Origin: Pseudomonadota bacterium
Lineage (GTDB): Bacteria; Pseudomonadota; Gammaproteobacteria; Steroidobacterales; Steroidobacteraceae
Direction of reading: 5' to 3'
NCBI GenBank assembly: GCA_021805275.1
Contig: JAJZFQ010000007.1
Coordinates: 1 to 13,380, forward strand
DNA length: 13,380 bases
The notes under the pieces are model-generated. The model saw nothing but the letters and a program-made list of their open reading frames with translations. It was not told where the DNA came from and made no database searches. Shown here piece by piece: positions 1-6,662 of the stretch (positions are counted from its first letter, which is position 1; each line of letters opens with the position of its first letter). The position numbers were made by a program, and so were the translations under genes.

Positions 1-135
1 CACCCCGTCATCTGCCACGGAGACCTCTACTGGTTGCCCCACAACGAAGTGCGCGGAGCGCGCTAGCGATGCGGGGATGCGCACCGCCAGACTATTCCCC
101 CATTGCTGCACCGTCAGTGTCGCCGACTTAGTCAT
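1..135 (-). CDS. mazE: MazE-type antitoxin, AbrB/MazE fold (partial, C-terminus beyond left edge)
   Basis: The first 45 codons of a gene reading off the left edge. It begins ATG at 135 and encodes MTKSATLTVQQWGNSLAVRI, followed by a proline and a GxxVEVSV-like strand. The WGNSLAVRIP signature is typical of the N-terminal swapped-hairpin DNA-binding domain of MazE/PemI antitoxins. Such proteins bind DNA as dimers, repress their own operon and neutralise a MazF endoribonuclease. In this family the toxin gene usually lies directly downstream, which here would be outside the window. A strong sigma-70-like promoter and an inverted repeat sit just upstream (155-193), as expected for autoregulation. 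A purine-rich GGTGG lies about 10 nt before the ATG. The AbrB-fold assignment is firm; the MazF partner is inference because it cannot be seen. Confidence 0.85.
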   Translation of the reverse strand, partial: MTKSATLTVQQWGNSLAVRIPASLARSAHFVVGQPVEVSVADDGV

Positions 136-154
136 TGGGTCGCTGCCACCGTGA

Positions 155-193
155 ACGTATAGACAAGTATATACGTAAAGCAGCAGACGTCAA
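155..193 (-). promoter_or_regulatory. Promoter and operator of the MazE-type antitoxin operon
   Basis: Read on the minus strand there is a -35 TTGACG (193-188), a 16-nt spacer and a -10 TATACT (171-166), placing transcription start near 159, about 24 nt before the ATG at 135. A perfect 7-bp inverted repeat, ACGTATA (155-161) and TATACGT (170-176), overlaps the -10 and the probable start site. That position suits repression by the antitoxin dimer or toxin-antitoxin complex. The elements are seen in the sequence; the binding protein is inferred. Confidence 0.7.
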
Positions 194-950
194 TTGCTGC
201 ATATTTGTGCGCTCTGCACTGCTTTCCGCGAACGGCCGCTATACAGCCACGTGAACGAGGGCGGCCAACGGCGGCTCATGGCCGGTAACGCCCATTTTGG
301 CCGGCGCAAGTCATCATGGTCGGAATTGCGGCTATTAGGAGTATCATCGAGTGGCATCAGGCGTTTGCCGGATGCGACTGACGCATGACGAGAATCGAGC
401 ACTGATATTGTTCGTCGGACAATAGCTGTGAATTGCAACTTGCGTTTGTGGCACCTGCTTCTCGCGGCGTTAGGTAGCCTCGCGAATGGGCTTACGCGGC
501 GAGCCCGACGCTTTCGAAAGTGCCCTTCGTGGGCTGCCCTTCCCGCAGTATGGGCACCCCCGTCGCTGCGCCTCATCGAGCACCCCGAATTGTTTCGGTA
601 GAAGCCTCCATCGCCGCTCGGAGGGTTCGGCACCAGCGGCGTATACCCGATATTCATGGTGTCGGATCAGGCAGTCCGGGGCATAGTCGCCTTCAGTGTT
701 AAGCCGCCCGCGGCATCTCCTAGTTGGCCGAATGTCCACGAGTTCGAGATACGACTGCCGACGAAGGAGCGATCGCTCGCCACGACCTTGATTCAGCTCG
801 AAGAGCAATGTTTGAAGGATCGCTTGGGCGGTTGATGACGACCCTCGGATACCTCGAGCGGCCGCTATCGAGAGCCCTGGCTGCGGCCCACCGATGTCCT
901 CACTTGGCCGGCCAACGACCCGAGCCGCCTCTGGCCGACCGCGGGCCTCG
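194..950. other. Gene-poor stretch with no convincing coding region
   Basis: About 750 bases between the mazE promoter and the integrase. Several overlapping open frames exist on both strands, but their translations are rich in Arg, Ser and Pro, show no recognisable motif, and no frame is clearly preferred. The part at about 230-310 is dense in short GGCCG/CGGCC-type motifs. A near-palindrome at 406-424 is listed separately. Decayed mobile-element or cassette sequence is the most likely content, but I can identify no parent. Confidence 0.5.
406..424. promoter_or_regulatory. 19-bp near-palindrome, operator-like
   Basis: TATTGTTCG-T-CGGACAATA: two 9-bp arms around a single central base match at 8 of 9 positions. 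The TTGT...ACAA shape resembles binding sites of dimeric regulators such as GntR-family proteins. No intact regulator or target gene lies beside it, so it could be left over from a lost gene. Confidence 0.35.
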
Positions 951-1577
951 TTAGACCTCGGTCTGCTCGGCCATCTGCAGCGCGTCGTCAACTTCGATCC
1001 CGAGGTACCGGACGGTGCTCTCGAGCTTGGCATGTCCAAGTAGCCGCTGGACAGCGCGAAGGTTCTTGGTGCGACGGTAGATCAGGGAAGCGTTGGTGCA
1101 GCGCAACGTGTGGGTCCCGTAAGCTGATGCGTCGAACCCGATCTCACCGATCCATCTGCGCACGATTCGCGCGCATTGCCGTGTCGAGACGTGCGGTGAC
1201 GAGCGTACCCTGTTCGGGAACAGGAAGTCGTCGGCTGTCACCCGTGCGTGCTGGACCCAGCTCGCCACGGCCTCTCGGGTCTGTTCGGTGATCTCGAACT
1301 GTACGAGTCGCTGGGTCTTCTGCTGCATGATGATGGCCCGAGCGGCCATGCGATTCCCGTGCATGATGTCCTGGACACGTAGCGTTACGAGATCACAGGA
1401 CCTCAGCTTACTGTCGACGGCGAGGTTGAACATGGCGAGCTCTCGGATGCGCTCGCCGAGTCGAAGGCGAACGCGGATGGCCCAGATATCCTTGAGGCGC
1501 AGCGGGGCCTTTTGACCAACGAGCTTGCCCTTGTTCCAAGGCTCACGCTTGGACGCGGTTCGAATCGACTGGTTCAT
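951..1577 (-). CDS. Short tyrosine recombinase (phage-integrase family), catalytic domain only
   Basis: A 208-residue site-specific recombinase that would cut and rejoin DNA through a phosphotyrosine link. The full catalytic set is visible: R59 in KLRSCDL, K87 in MQQKTQR, H156 and R159 in GTHTLR, H182 in LLGHAK and Y191 in TVRYLG. It is about half the length of ordinary phage integrases and has no separate N-terminal arm-binding or core-binding domain. It begins MNQSIRTASKREPWNKGKLV, which I recall as the normal N-terminus of a stand-alone integrase-like family common in Proteobacteria, so it looks complete rather than truncated. The ATG at 1577 has no obvious Shine-Dalgarno sequence. It reads away from the broken toxin gene and toward the gene-poor stretch. 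Its target site is unknown and no tRNA is adjacent. Family assignment is firm; role and activity are inferred. Confidence 0.9.
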   Translation of the reverse strand: MNQSIRTASKREPWNKGKLVGQKAPLRLKDIWAIRVRLRLGERIRELAMFNLAVDSKLRSCDLVTLRVQDIMHGNRMAARAIIMQQKTQRLVQFEITEQTREAVASWVQHARVTADDFLFPNRVRSSPHVSTRQCARIVRRWIGEIGFDASAYGTHTLRCTNASLIYRRTKNLRAVQRLLGHAKLESTVRYLGIEVDDALQMAEQTEV

Positions 1578-1655
1578 GGCGGCGGTACCTATGATGGTGA
1601 GACCGCCTTCAGTTTTCCACCTTCACACCGCTGATCACTATCCGAGGCAAGGCGC

Positions 1656-1691
1656 TGCTGGCCACCCGCCGGCGGGCACTACTGTCCAGCA
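1656..1691. repeat. Nested inverted repeat upstream of the recombinase
   Basis: A perfect 12-bp palindrome CCCGCCGGCGGG (1665-1676) lies between a further inverted pair TGCTGG (1656-1661) and CCAGCA (1686-1691). It is about 80-115 bp upstream of the recombinase start and just before the toxin promoter. It could be an operator, a recombinase core site or a cruciform. The symmetry is seen; the role is unknown. Confidence 0.4.
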
Positions 1692-1697
1692 ACGGCA

Positions 1698-1726
1698 CTG
1701 CCAGACCGTAATTTATATATTACACT
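1698..1726 (+). promoter_or_regulatory. Promoter and operator of the RelE-type toxin-antitoxin pair
   Basis: An AT-rich island in GC-rich surroundings. Possible elements are a -35 CTGCCA (1698-1703), a 17-nt spacer and a -10 TACACT (1721-1726); TATATT (1716-1721) is an alternative -10. A 16-bp near-palindrome GTAATTTA-TATATTAC (1708-1723, 7 of 8 pairs) overlaps the -10, a usual place for an antitoxin operator. Using the later -10, transcription would begin almost at the ATG at 1732. Confidence 0.5.
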
Positions 1727-1731
1727 AGCGC

Positions 1732-2061
1732 ATGTTCGAGGTGCGCTAAGCGGCAGAGTTTTCGCGTTGGCTCGCGGCGCTGCTCGATCCCGTCGGTCGC
1801 GCGGCAGTTCTCACGCGGCTCGCGCGCCTCGGACTCGGCAACCCCGGCGACGTGAAGCCCGTCGGCACAGGTGTGTGGAAGCTGCGAATCGATGTAGGAC
1901 CGGGCTATCGAGCCTACTACATGCGCGTCGGCGATAAGGTTTATCTCATGCTCGGTGGCGGCCATAAATCCTCGCAGGCGAAAGACATTGATCGTGCGAT
2001 CCGGATGGCAAGCGAGCTCAAGTCCGCTGCTCGAGCGAAGAAAGCGAGGAAATCGAAATGA
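1732..2061 (+). pseudogene. RelE/ParE-superfamily (HigB-like) toxin gene with an early in-frame stop
   Basis: Reading from ATG 1732 gives MFEVR, then TAA at 1747-1749, then an open frame of more than 100 codons to the TGA at 2059-2061. Apart from that one stop the frame is continuous and would encode about 109 residues, the normal size for this mRNA-interferase family (PF05973-like). Conserved features are present: a basic helix, the RIDVGPGYRAYYM strand segment and a final GGGHKSSQAKDI block. Relatives I recall read MFEVRQT at the start, so a CAA-to-TAA change fits. They also tend to have GGDK where this one has GGHK, a possible second sign of decay. The first usable start after the stop is GTG 1852, which would lose the N-terminal 40 residues. 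The antitoxin gene overlaps its 3' end by 4 bp (ATGA). Most likely inactive; a sequencing error at 1747 is the main alternative. Confidence 0.82.
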
Positions 2062-2378
2062 GCACGAAGATTAACGCCAAGGTCGCGCAGAGACTCGGCG
2101 TGCGCCGGTTCGATGCGTCCGAATATCTGCGCGGTGATGCGGATATTGCCGCGTACCTGGAAGCCGCAGCCACTGAAGAAGACCCCCGGGTACTCGCCGC
2201 CGCGCTCGGCGACGTTGCGCGCGCGCGTGGAATGTCGGAGCTCGCGCGCGAGACCGGCCTCACCCGTGAGGCACTGTACCGATCGCTCTCTGCCGAGGGG
2301 AACCCGGAGCTATCGACCTTGACGAAGGTACTACGGGCTCTTGGCATGAGGCTGACAATCCAGCCCGCTGCGACCTGA
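2058..2378 (+). CDS. Addiction-module antidote protein, XRE-like HTH (HigA-type antitoxin)
   Basis: A 106-residue antitoxin of the 'putative addiction module antidote protein' family. The N-terminal segment RRFDASEYLRGDADIAAYLE (about 16-35) is characteristic. A helix-turn-helix follows at about 59-78 (MSELARETGLTREALYRSLS), then a GNPELSTLTKVLRALGM segment typical of these regulators. It should bind the promoter palindrome at 1708-1723 and neutralise the RelE-like toxin. Its ATG overlaps the toxin stop codon (ATGA), so translation was probably coupled to the toxin. With the toxin frame broken at codon 6, ribosomes reaching this start may be fewer. The gene itself is intact, so it could survive as an orphan regulator or as an antidote against related toxins encoded elsewhere. 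Confidence 0.88.
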   Translation: MSTKINAKVAQRLGVRRFDASEYLRGDADIAAYLEAAATEEDPRVLAAALGDVARARGMSELARETGLTREALYRSLSAEGNPELSTLTKVLRALGMRLTIQPAAT

Positions 2379-3141
2379 CGATCCCGCATCAAACACCGAC
2401 CCCTTTGGGCGGCGAGAAGCCGACATTCCAACGTCCGGAATACGGCGAGTGAGTGGTCCAGAACCTACGTCGGCTTCTGGCCGACCTCCGCCACTCAGAC
2501 CTGCGTTGAATCCAAGGCGCAACGGAACCTCGGCTGCGCCGGCGCATTGACGCAAACCGCCCTTTGGGGAATTTGCGAGGAGACAATAGGGCGACACGCG
2601 TGCGTCGTCGCGGCCCAGTGGATGATCTGGCAGGTGAACTCGACTCCATCGGTCCAGTCCATCATCGGCGCAACACTGATTTTTCGATTCAATTCCAATG
2701 ATTTGCCCGAGATCACTCGACGTTCAATTCGCCCCCTCCAGGCGCGCACCGGCACCCCGCAGATCGGGCCTGCGCGTGACGCTGCGCTGTTGAACGGCCG
2801 ATCGCCTGCAGCGGCGACTCGTTTCGTGCCGAACTTATGCCTTCGCCCCTCTGCCGCGCTAGCGGAGCACGAGTCAAGAGCCCCTCGCGAACCACGACGA
2901 TCACATCGGCTGCATCGGCGAGCGATCCGATCCGCTCGCCCCAGTGCCCGTCAGCCACCGACGCGACCGCCGACGGATGCAGAGCCACTGCGATGCGCTC
3001 GATCTTGGCGGTGGGATTGCGGCGTGGATCGATACGCGGAGCGAGCTGAGCGTTTCGCACCCGAGGGATAGAGACCGGCTCGTCACCGGCGGCACGTTCG
3101 CCCCGGCGCTCGGGTCGCTGGCCCACGCCGCGGCGCGCGGC
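2379..3141. other. Stretch without a convincing gene between the antitoxin and the reductase
   Basis: Open frames on both strands give translations with no recognisable motif. The best candidate on the minus strand (2713-3126) lies in the same frame as, and directly after, the reductase stop codon. Its base bias by codon position (first above third above second, by rough hand count) is unlike that of the neighbouring genes. A short AT-richer pocket lies near 2665-2710 and nested inverted repeats at 2415-2478. The stretch may be decayed sequence at the edge of the accessory zone, including any terminator for the reductase, but I see no clear hairpin with a T-tract. Confidence 0.45.
2415..2478. 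repeat. Nested inverted repeats (64 bp)
   Basis: A perfect 10-bp inverted pair, AGAAGCCGAC (2415-2424) and GTCGGCTTCT (2469-2478), encloses a smaller hairpin ATTCC-N7-GGAAT (2425-2441) immediately inside the left arm. This could be a small non-autonomous element, a structured RNA or a decayed terminator region of the toxin-antitoxin operon. The pairing is seen; function is unknown. Confidence 0.45.
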
Positions 3142-5115
3142 TCAGAAGTGCCACTCGCGCAGCAGCGCGGAGAATGCACGAGCCTCGGCGGTCATGCCAT
3201 CCGCCGGCCCGCCGGCGGCTTGGGAGTCCGGGAACATCCGGAAGCTCTCGCCCATGACGGCGCGGGTCAGCTGCGGGGCAAGCCAATCGACGATCTGCGC
3301 GAACCGACCCAGACCCGTCGAGAGCCGTTCCGGCCGGCGCGCCACCGCATCGCAGACCAGATCGGCGGCCTGCTGCGGACTGAGCAGTTCGAACGCGTCG
3401 TACACCTTGGTCGGCGCCACCATCGCGGTGCGCACCAACGGCAGATTCACCACGGTGAAGCGAACCCCGCGGGCCGCGAACTCACCGGATGCACAGCGCG
3501 TGAACGCCTCCAGGGCCGCCTTGGAGGCGTTGTAGGCGGCAAAGCGGCTCGCATGCGTGAGCACCCCGATCGAGGAGATGCTGATGACGTGGCCGCTGGC
3601 GCGCGCCGTCATGCAGGGCAATACCCCAAGCGTCAGCCGCACGGCCGCCACATAGTTGATCTGCATCAGACGCTCATAGTCGTGCAGCCGGTCGTAGGTG
3701 GCATCGATGCCGCGGCGGATCGAGTGCCCGGCATTGTGGATCAGGATGTCGAGGGGAGGATCCCGCGCCGCGAGCCAGTGCAGGAGCGCATCGGTCGCCG
3801 ACGGCTCGGTCAGATTGCAGGCAAACACGCTCACCTCAGCGCCCAGGGCCGCGACCTCGGCGCGCGCCTGCTCCAGCCGCTGGGCATCGCGCGCCACCAG
3901 AATCACGCGTGCCCCGGCGGCGCCGAGCTTGCGCGCACTCGCCAGGCCGATTCCGGAGGAGCCCCCGGTGATGAGCACCGTCTTGCCCTGCACGGCCCGG
4001 CGCAACCGCACCTCAGGCGAGCGGTCCGGATCGAGCTGGCGTTCCCAAAAATCCCACAGCCGCCAGGCGTACTCGGCGAGCGGTGGCACGTGAATGCCGG
4101 CCGGCGCGAGCTGCTGCTCGGCGTGGCGGCAGTCGAAGGTGGTCGGATGATCGATCAGCCTCAGGAGCGCACTGGGCACCCCGACCTCGCTCAGCAGCTC
4201 ATCGAGGATCCGCCGAAGCGGCTGAAGCGCCTCACCGGGCAGATGCGCACCGAGGGCCAGTGCATCGATCAGGCGCCGATCAAGCTGCACGCGCATCTGG
4301 GGCGCATGGGCGGCCGCGGCGAAGAGGTTCAAGACCTCGCCCACCCGGTAATCGTGCGGGTCGGTGAGATGGAAGCAACGGCCCTGCACGCCCGGCACGT
4401 GCGCCAACCGATCGAGCGCCGCGGCCACGAAATCGACCGGCACCAGATTGACGTGTCCGCCGACGATGCCAATGAGCGGGACCCAGCGCGGCAGCGTCTC
4501 GCGCAGCCTCTGGATGAGCTTGAACAGATAGTACGGCCCGTCGACCTTGTCCATCTCACCGCTCACCGAGTGACCGACGACCATGCCCGGCCGGTAGATC
4601 TGCCAGGGAATCCGGCAGGTCGTGCGCACCCGTGCTTCCGCGTCATGTTTGCTCCGAAAGTACGGATGATCGAGCGGCCCGGCCTGCGCGAACATCTCCT
4701 CGGTGAACGTGCCGCGATAGCGACCGGCCGCGGCAATCGAACTCACGAAGTGGAAGCCGCCGGCGTCGATGTCCCGGGCGAACGCGAGCGCGTGCTCCGT
4801 GCCGGCCACGTTGCTGCGCGCCAATTGCGCCTCACCGGCACGCAGGTCATACAGTGCCCCGAGGTGAAAGACGTGCGAGACTCGCCCCACGAGCGCGGCG
4901 CGCTGTGACGCTGCGATACCGAGCCCCGGGGCACCGAGATCGCCTTCGACCGCCACGACTCGATGAGCGTGAGCGCCGCACTGACGCACCACGCGCTCGA
5001 ACTTCGAGCGTGACCCGGCCCGCACGAGCAGATGCACCGGCTCACCGCGCGCGCTGAGCTGCTCGACGAGGTGACGGCCGATGAAGCCCGTGCCCCCGGT
5101 GACGAAATACGTCAT
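3142..5115 (-). CDS. Bifunctional fatty acyl-CoA/acyl-ACP reductase (two fused SDR domains, alcohol-forming)
   Basis: A 657-residue fusion of two Rossmann reductase domains. The N-terminal extended-SDR domain (about 1-360) has the NAD(P) motif TGGTGFIG at 6-13, the SS pair at 125-126 and the YxxxK pair Y152/K156 in HPYFRSK; this type reduces acyl thioesters to aldehydes. The C-terminal classical SDR domain (about 375-657) has TGGSSGIG at 383-390, NAG at 461-463, S514/S515 and Y528/K532 in AAYNASK; it would reduce the aldehyde to the alcohol. Length, domain order and stretches such as GHSxxGEMDKVDGPYY and SIGVLT closely match what I recall of the Marinobacter fatty acyl-CoA reductase (about 660 residues), which makes fatty alcohol for wax esters. 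It is divergently transcribed from the wax ester synthase. The ATG at 5115 gives the canonical N-terminus MTYFVTGGTGFIG; no good Shine-Dalgarno sequence lies at the usual distance. Family firm; exact chain-length preference unknown. Confidence 0.92.
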   Translation of the reverse strand: MTYFVTGGTGFIGRHLVEQLSARGEPVHLLVRAGSRSKFERVVRQCGAHAHRVVAVEGDLGAPGLGIAASQRAALVGRVSHVFHLGALYDLRAGEAQLARSNVAGTEHALAFARDIDAGGFHFVSSIAAAGRYRGTFTEEMFAQAGPLDHPYFRSKHDAEARVRTTCRIPWQIYRPGMVVGHSVSGEMDKVDGPYYLFKLIQRLRETLPRWVPLIGIVGGHVNLVPVDFVAAALDRLAHVPGVQGRCFHLTDPHDYRVGEVLNLFAAAAHAPQMRVQLDRRLIDALALGAHLPGEALQPLRRILDELLSEVGVPSALLRLIDHPTTFDCRHAEQQLAPAGIHVPPLAEYAWRLWDFWERQLDPDRSPEVRLRRAVQGKTVLITGGSSGIGLASARKLGAAGARVILVARDAQRLEQARAEVAALGAEVSVFACNLTEPSATDALLHWLAARDPPLDILIHNAGHSIRRGIDATYDRLHDYERLMQINYVAAVRLTLGVLPCMTARASGHVISISSIGVLTHASRFAAYNASKAALEAFTRCASGEFAARGVRFTVVNLPLVRTAMVAPTKVYDAFELLSPQQAADLVCDAVARRPERLSTGLGRFAQIVDWLAPQLTRAVMGESFRMFPDSQAAGGPADGMTAEARAFSALLREWHF

Positions 5116-5197
5116 GGATCCGATTCCGGCGAAGGCTCCTGAGTGCGCACGCTACTGCCCCCCCGCCGACGCCGCATCGTGACAAACCGAAGCTTCG

Positions 5198-5235
5198 CAT
5201 CGCATGCGCGTGCGCGACACTGCGCGCATGCGATG
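5198..5235. promoter_or_regulatory. Perfect 13-bp inverted repeat in the divergent reductase/wax-synthase region
   Basis: CATCGCATGCGCG (5198-5210) and CGCGCATGCGATG (5223-5235) are exact inverted copies separated by 12 bp. A second perfect palindrome, CGAAGCTTCG (5188-5197), abuts the left arm. The repeat covers two of the three possible start codons of the wax ester synthase (5204, 5228). It therefore acts either as an operator in the 5' region, with translation starting later at GTG 5267, or as an mRNA hairpin hiding the starts. I see no convincing sigma-70 boxes here. Confidence 0.6.
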
Positions 5236-6652
5236 GGAGTCTCAGCCGAGCACGAAGCCGACCGCGGTGTCGCCCGAGCGCCTCTCGAGCGTGGACCGGG
5301 CGTTCCTCAACATGGAGCGCGCCACCAACCCCATGGTCATCGTCGCGCTGATCGTGCTCGGCGCACCGCTGAGGCGCACGCGGGTCCGCGACCGTCTGGC
5401 CGCGCGGCTGCTGGCGCACCGGCGATTTCGCTGCGTACCGCGCGAGGGCATCGCCCAGGCCCTGTGGGAGCCATTCGAGGGGTTCGACATCGACGATCAC
5501 GTCCTCGCCGCCGCGCTGCCGGCGCCAGGTCATCAGCAGGCACTGGAGCGGCTTGTGGGCGAACTGGCGAGCGAGCCGCTGCCCCAGAACCGGCCGTTGT
5601 GGAGCTTCCACGTGGTCGAACGGTTCGGGCACGGCAGCGCAATCGTGGCGCGCATTCATCACTGCTATGCCGACGGCATCGCACTGGTGCGGATCCTGCT
5701 CAACCTGGCCGAAGAGGCGCCACCCCCGGTGCCTCCACACCGCCCCGAGCCCACCGCGGCCCCTGCCCGGCCGGCCATCGCTTGGGCGAGCGCCCTGCCC
5801 GAGGCCCTGCAGGACCCGCGCCGGCTGGCCGAGGCGGCGCTGCACTGGGCGCTGCATCCGCAGGCCGCGGCCACCGCGGCTCGTGAGGCGGCAGGACTCT
5901 TCGAGGAACTCGGCCGTCTCGCGCTCCTCCCGGACGATCCGCCCTCCCGCCTGAAGCGACCACTGTCAGGGATTCGGCGCGTCGCCTGGGGCGCGCCGCT
6001 CTCGCTCGAAGAGGTCCAAACGATCGGCATCGTGCTCGGCTGCACGGTGAACGATGTGTTGATCTCGACACTGGCCGGTGCGCTCGGACAGCACCTGGCC
6101 GCACAGGGCGATGTCATCGACGGCGTCACGCTGCGGGCCACGGTTCCCGTCGATCTGCGCTCGCGACACGAGAGCGCGGCCCCCCTCGGCAATCGCTTCG
6201 GCCTGATCTTCGTCGATCTGCCGATCGGCGTGCGCCACCCCCTCGAGCGGCTCTACCAGGTGCGCGCGGCCATGCGGGCGCTGAAGGGATCCGAACAGGC
6301 CGTGCTCACCTACGGGCTGCTCGCCACCGTCGGCAGCCTCCCCCGTCCGCTCGAGGACCTCGCCATGACGGCGCTCAGCACCAAGGCGAGTCTCGTCGCC
6401 TCGAATCTGCGCGGCCCGGAGGCCGCCTTGCACATCGCCGGTGTTCCGGTCCGTCAGCTACTCTTCTGGGTCCCCCAGTCCGGCAGCATCGGTACCGGCA
6501 TCAGCATCCTCAGTTACCACGGTCGCGTGCAGTTCGGCGTGATCGCCGACCGCGCGCTCATCGCCGACCCCACCGATCTGATCGCCCGGATTCAAAAGGG
6601 ATTCGAGCAGCTCGTGCTCCTGGTGCTGCTCGGCGGCGCCGCACTGCGCTGA
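5204..6652 (+). CDS. Wax ester synthase / diacylglycerol acyltransferase (WS/DGAT)
   Basis: A 482-residue acyltransferase that joins acyl-CoA to a fatty alcohol (wax ester) or to diacylglycerol (triacylglycerol), normally on the inner membrane surface where lipid bodies form. The catalytic HHxxxDG motif is HHCYADG at 152-158. Other family marks are RLSSVDRAFLNME near the N-terminus, NDVL at 283-286, PLGNRFG at 327-333 and a final ISILSYHGRVQFGVIAD segment. Length is usual for the family. The start is uncertain: ATG 5204 and ATG 5228 lie inside a perfect inverted repeat and lack a ribosome site, whereas GTG 5267 gives MSPERLSSVDRAFL, the commonest kind of family N-terminus, with GAAG 9 nt upstream. 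It is divergent from the fatty acyl-CoA reductase that would supply its alcohol substrate and converges with the TPR gene, whose 3' end lies 10 bp away. Family firm; which product dominates is inferred. Confidence 0.93.
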   Translation: MRVRDTARMRWESQPSTKPTAVSPERLSSVDRAFLNMERATNPMVIVALIVLGAPLRRTRVRDRLAARLLAHRRFRCVPREGIAQALWEPFEGFDIDDHVLAAALPAPGHQQALERLVGELASEPLPQNRPLWSFHVVERFGHGSAIVARIHHCYADGIALVRILLNLAEEAPPPVPPHRPEPTAAPARPAIAWASALPEALQDPRRLAEAALHWALHPQAAATAAREAAGLFEELGRLALLPDDPPSRLKRPLSGIRRVAWGAPLSLEEVQTIGIVLGCTVNDVLISTLAGALGQHLAAQGDVIDGVTLRATVPVDLRSRHESAAPLGNRFGLIFVDLPIGVRHPLERLYQVRAAMRALKGSEQAVLTYGLLATVGSLPRPLEDLAMTALSTKASLVASNLRGPEAALHIAGVPVRQLLFWVPQSGSIGTGISILSYHGRVQFGVIADRALIADPTDLIARIQKGFEQLVLLVLLGGAALR

Positions 6653-6662
6653 GCGGCGCGTC

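Noticed and set aside
469..475. GTTAGGT, resembling an integron attC end
   Set aside because: No matching partner core at the right distance on either strand and no recognisable attC fold, so no cassette can be claimed.
470..1039. A 189-codon minus-strand frame overlapping the end of the integrase
   Set aside because: It overlaps the well-supported integrase in another frame and its Arg/Ser-rich product has no family features; one CPYCG string alone is not evidence.
1557..1566. GGTTCGAATC, resembling a tRNA T-loop
   Set aside because: The flanking bases do not pair into a T stem, no acceptor or anticodon arms are found, and it lies in the integrase coding start.
2713..3126. A 137-codon minus-strand open frame directly after the reductase stop codon and in the same frame
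   Set aside because: The reductase ends where its relatives end, the start would be GTG with no ribosome site, rough GC by codon position is unlike the neighbours, and no motif is recognised. It is kept as a possibility only.
2944..4908. A 654-codon open frame on the plus strand
   Set aside because: It is codon-aligned antisense to the fatty acyl-CoA reductase, its product is rich in Arg, His and Gly without domain motifs, and the minus-strand gene explains the whole stretch.
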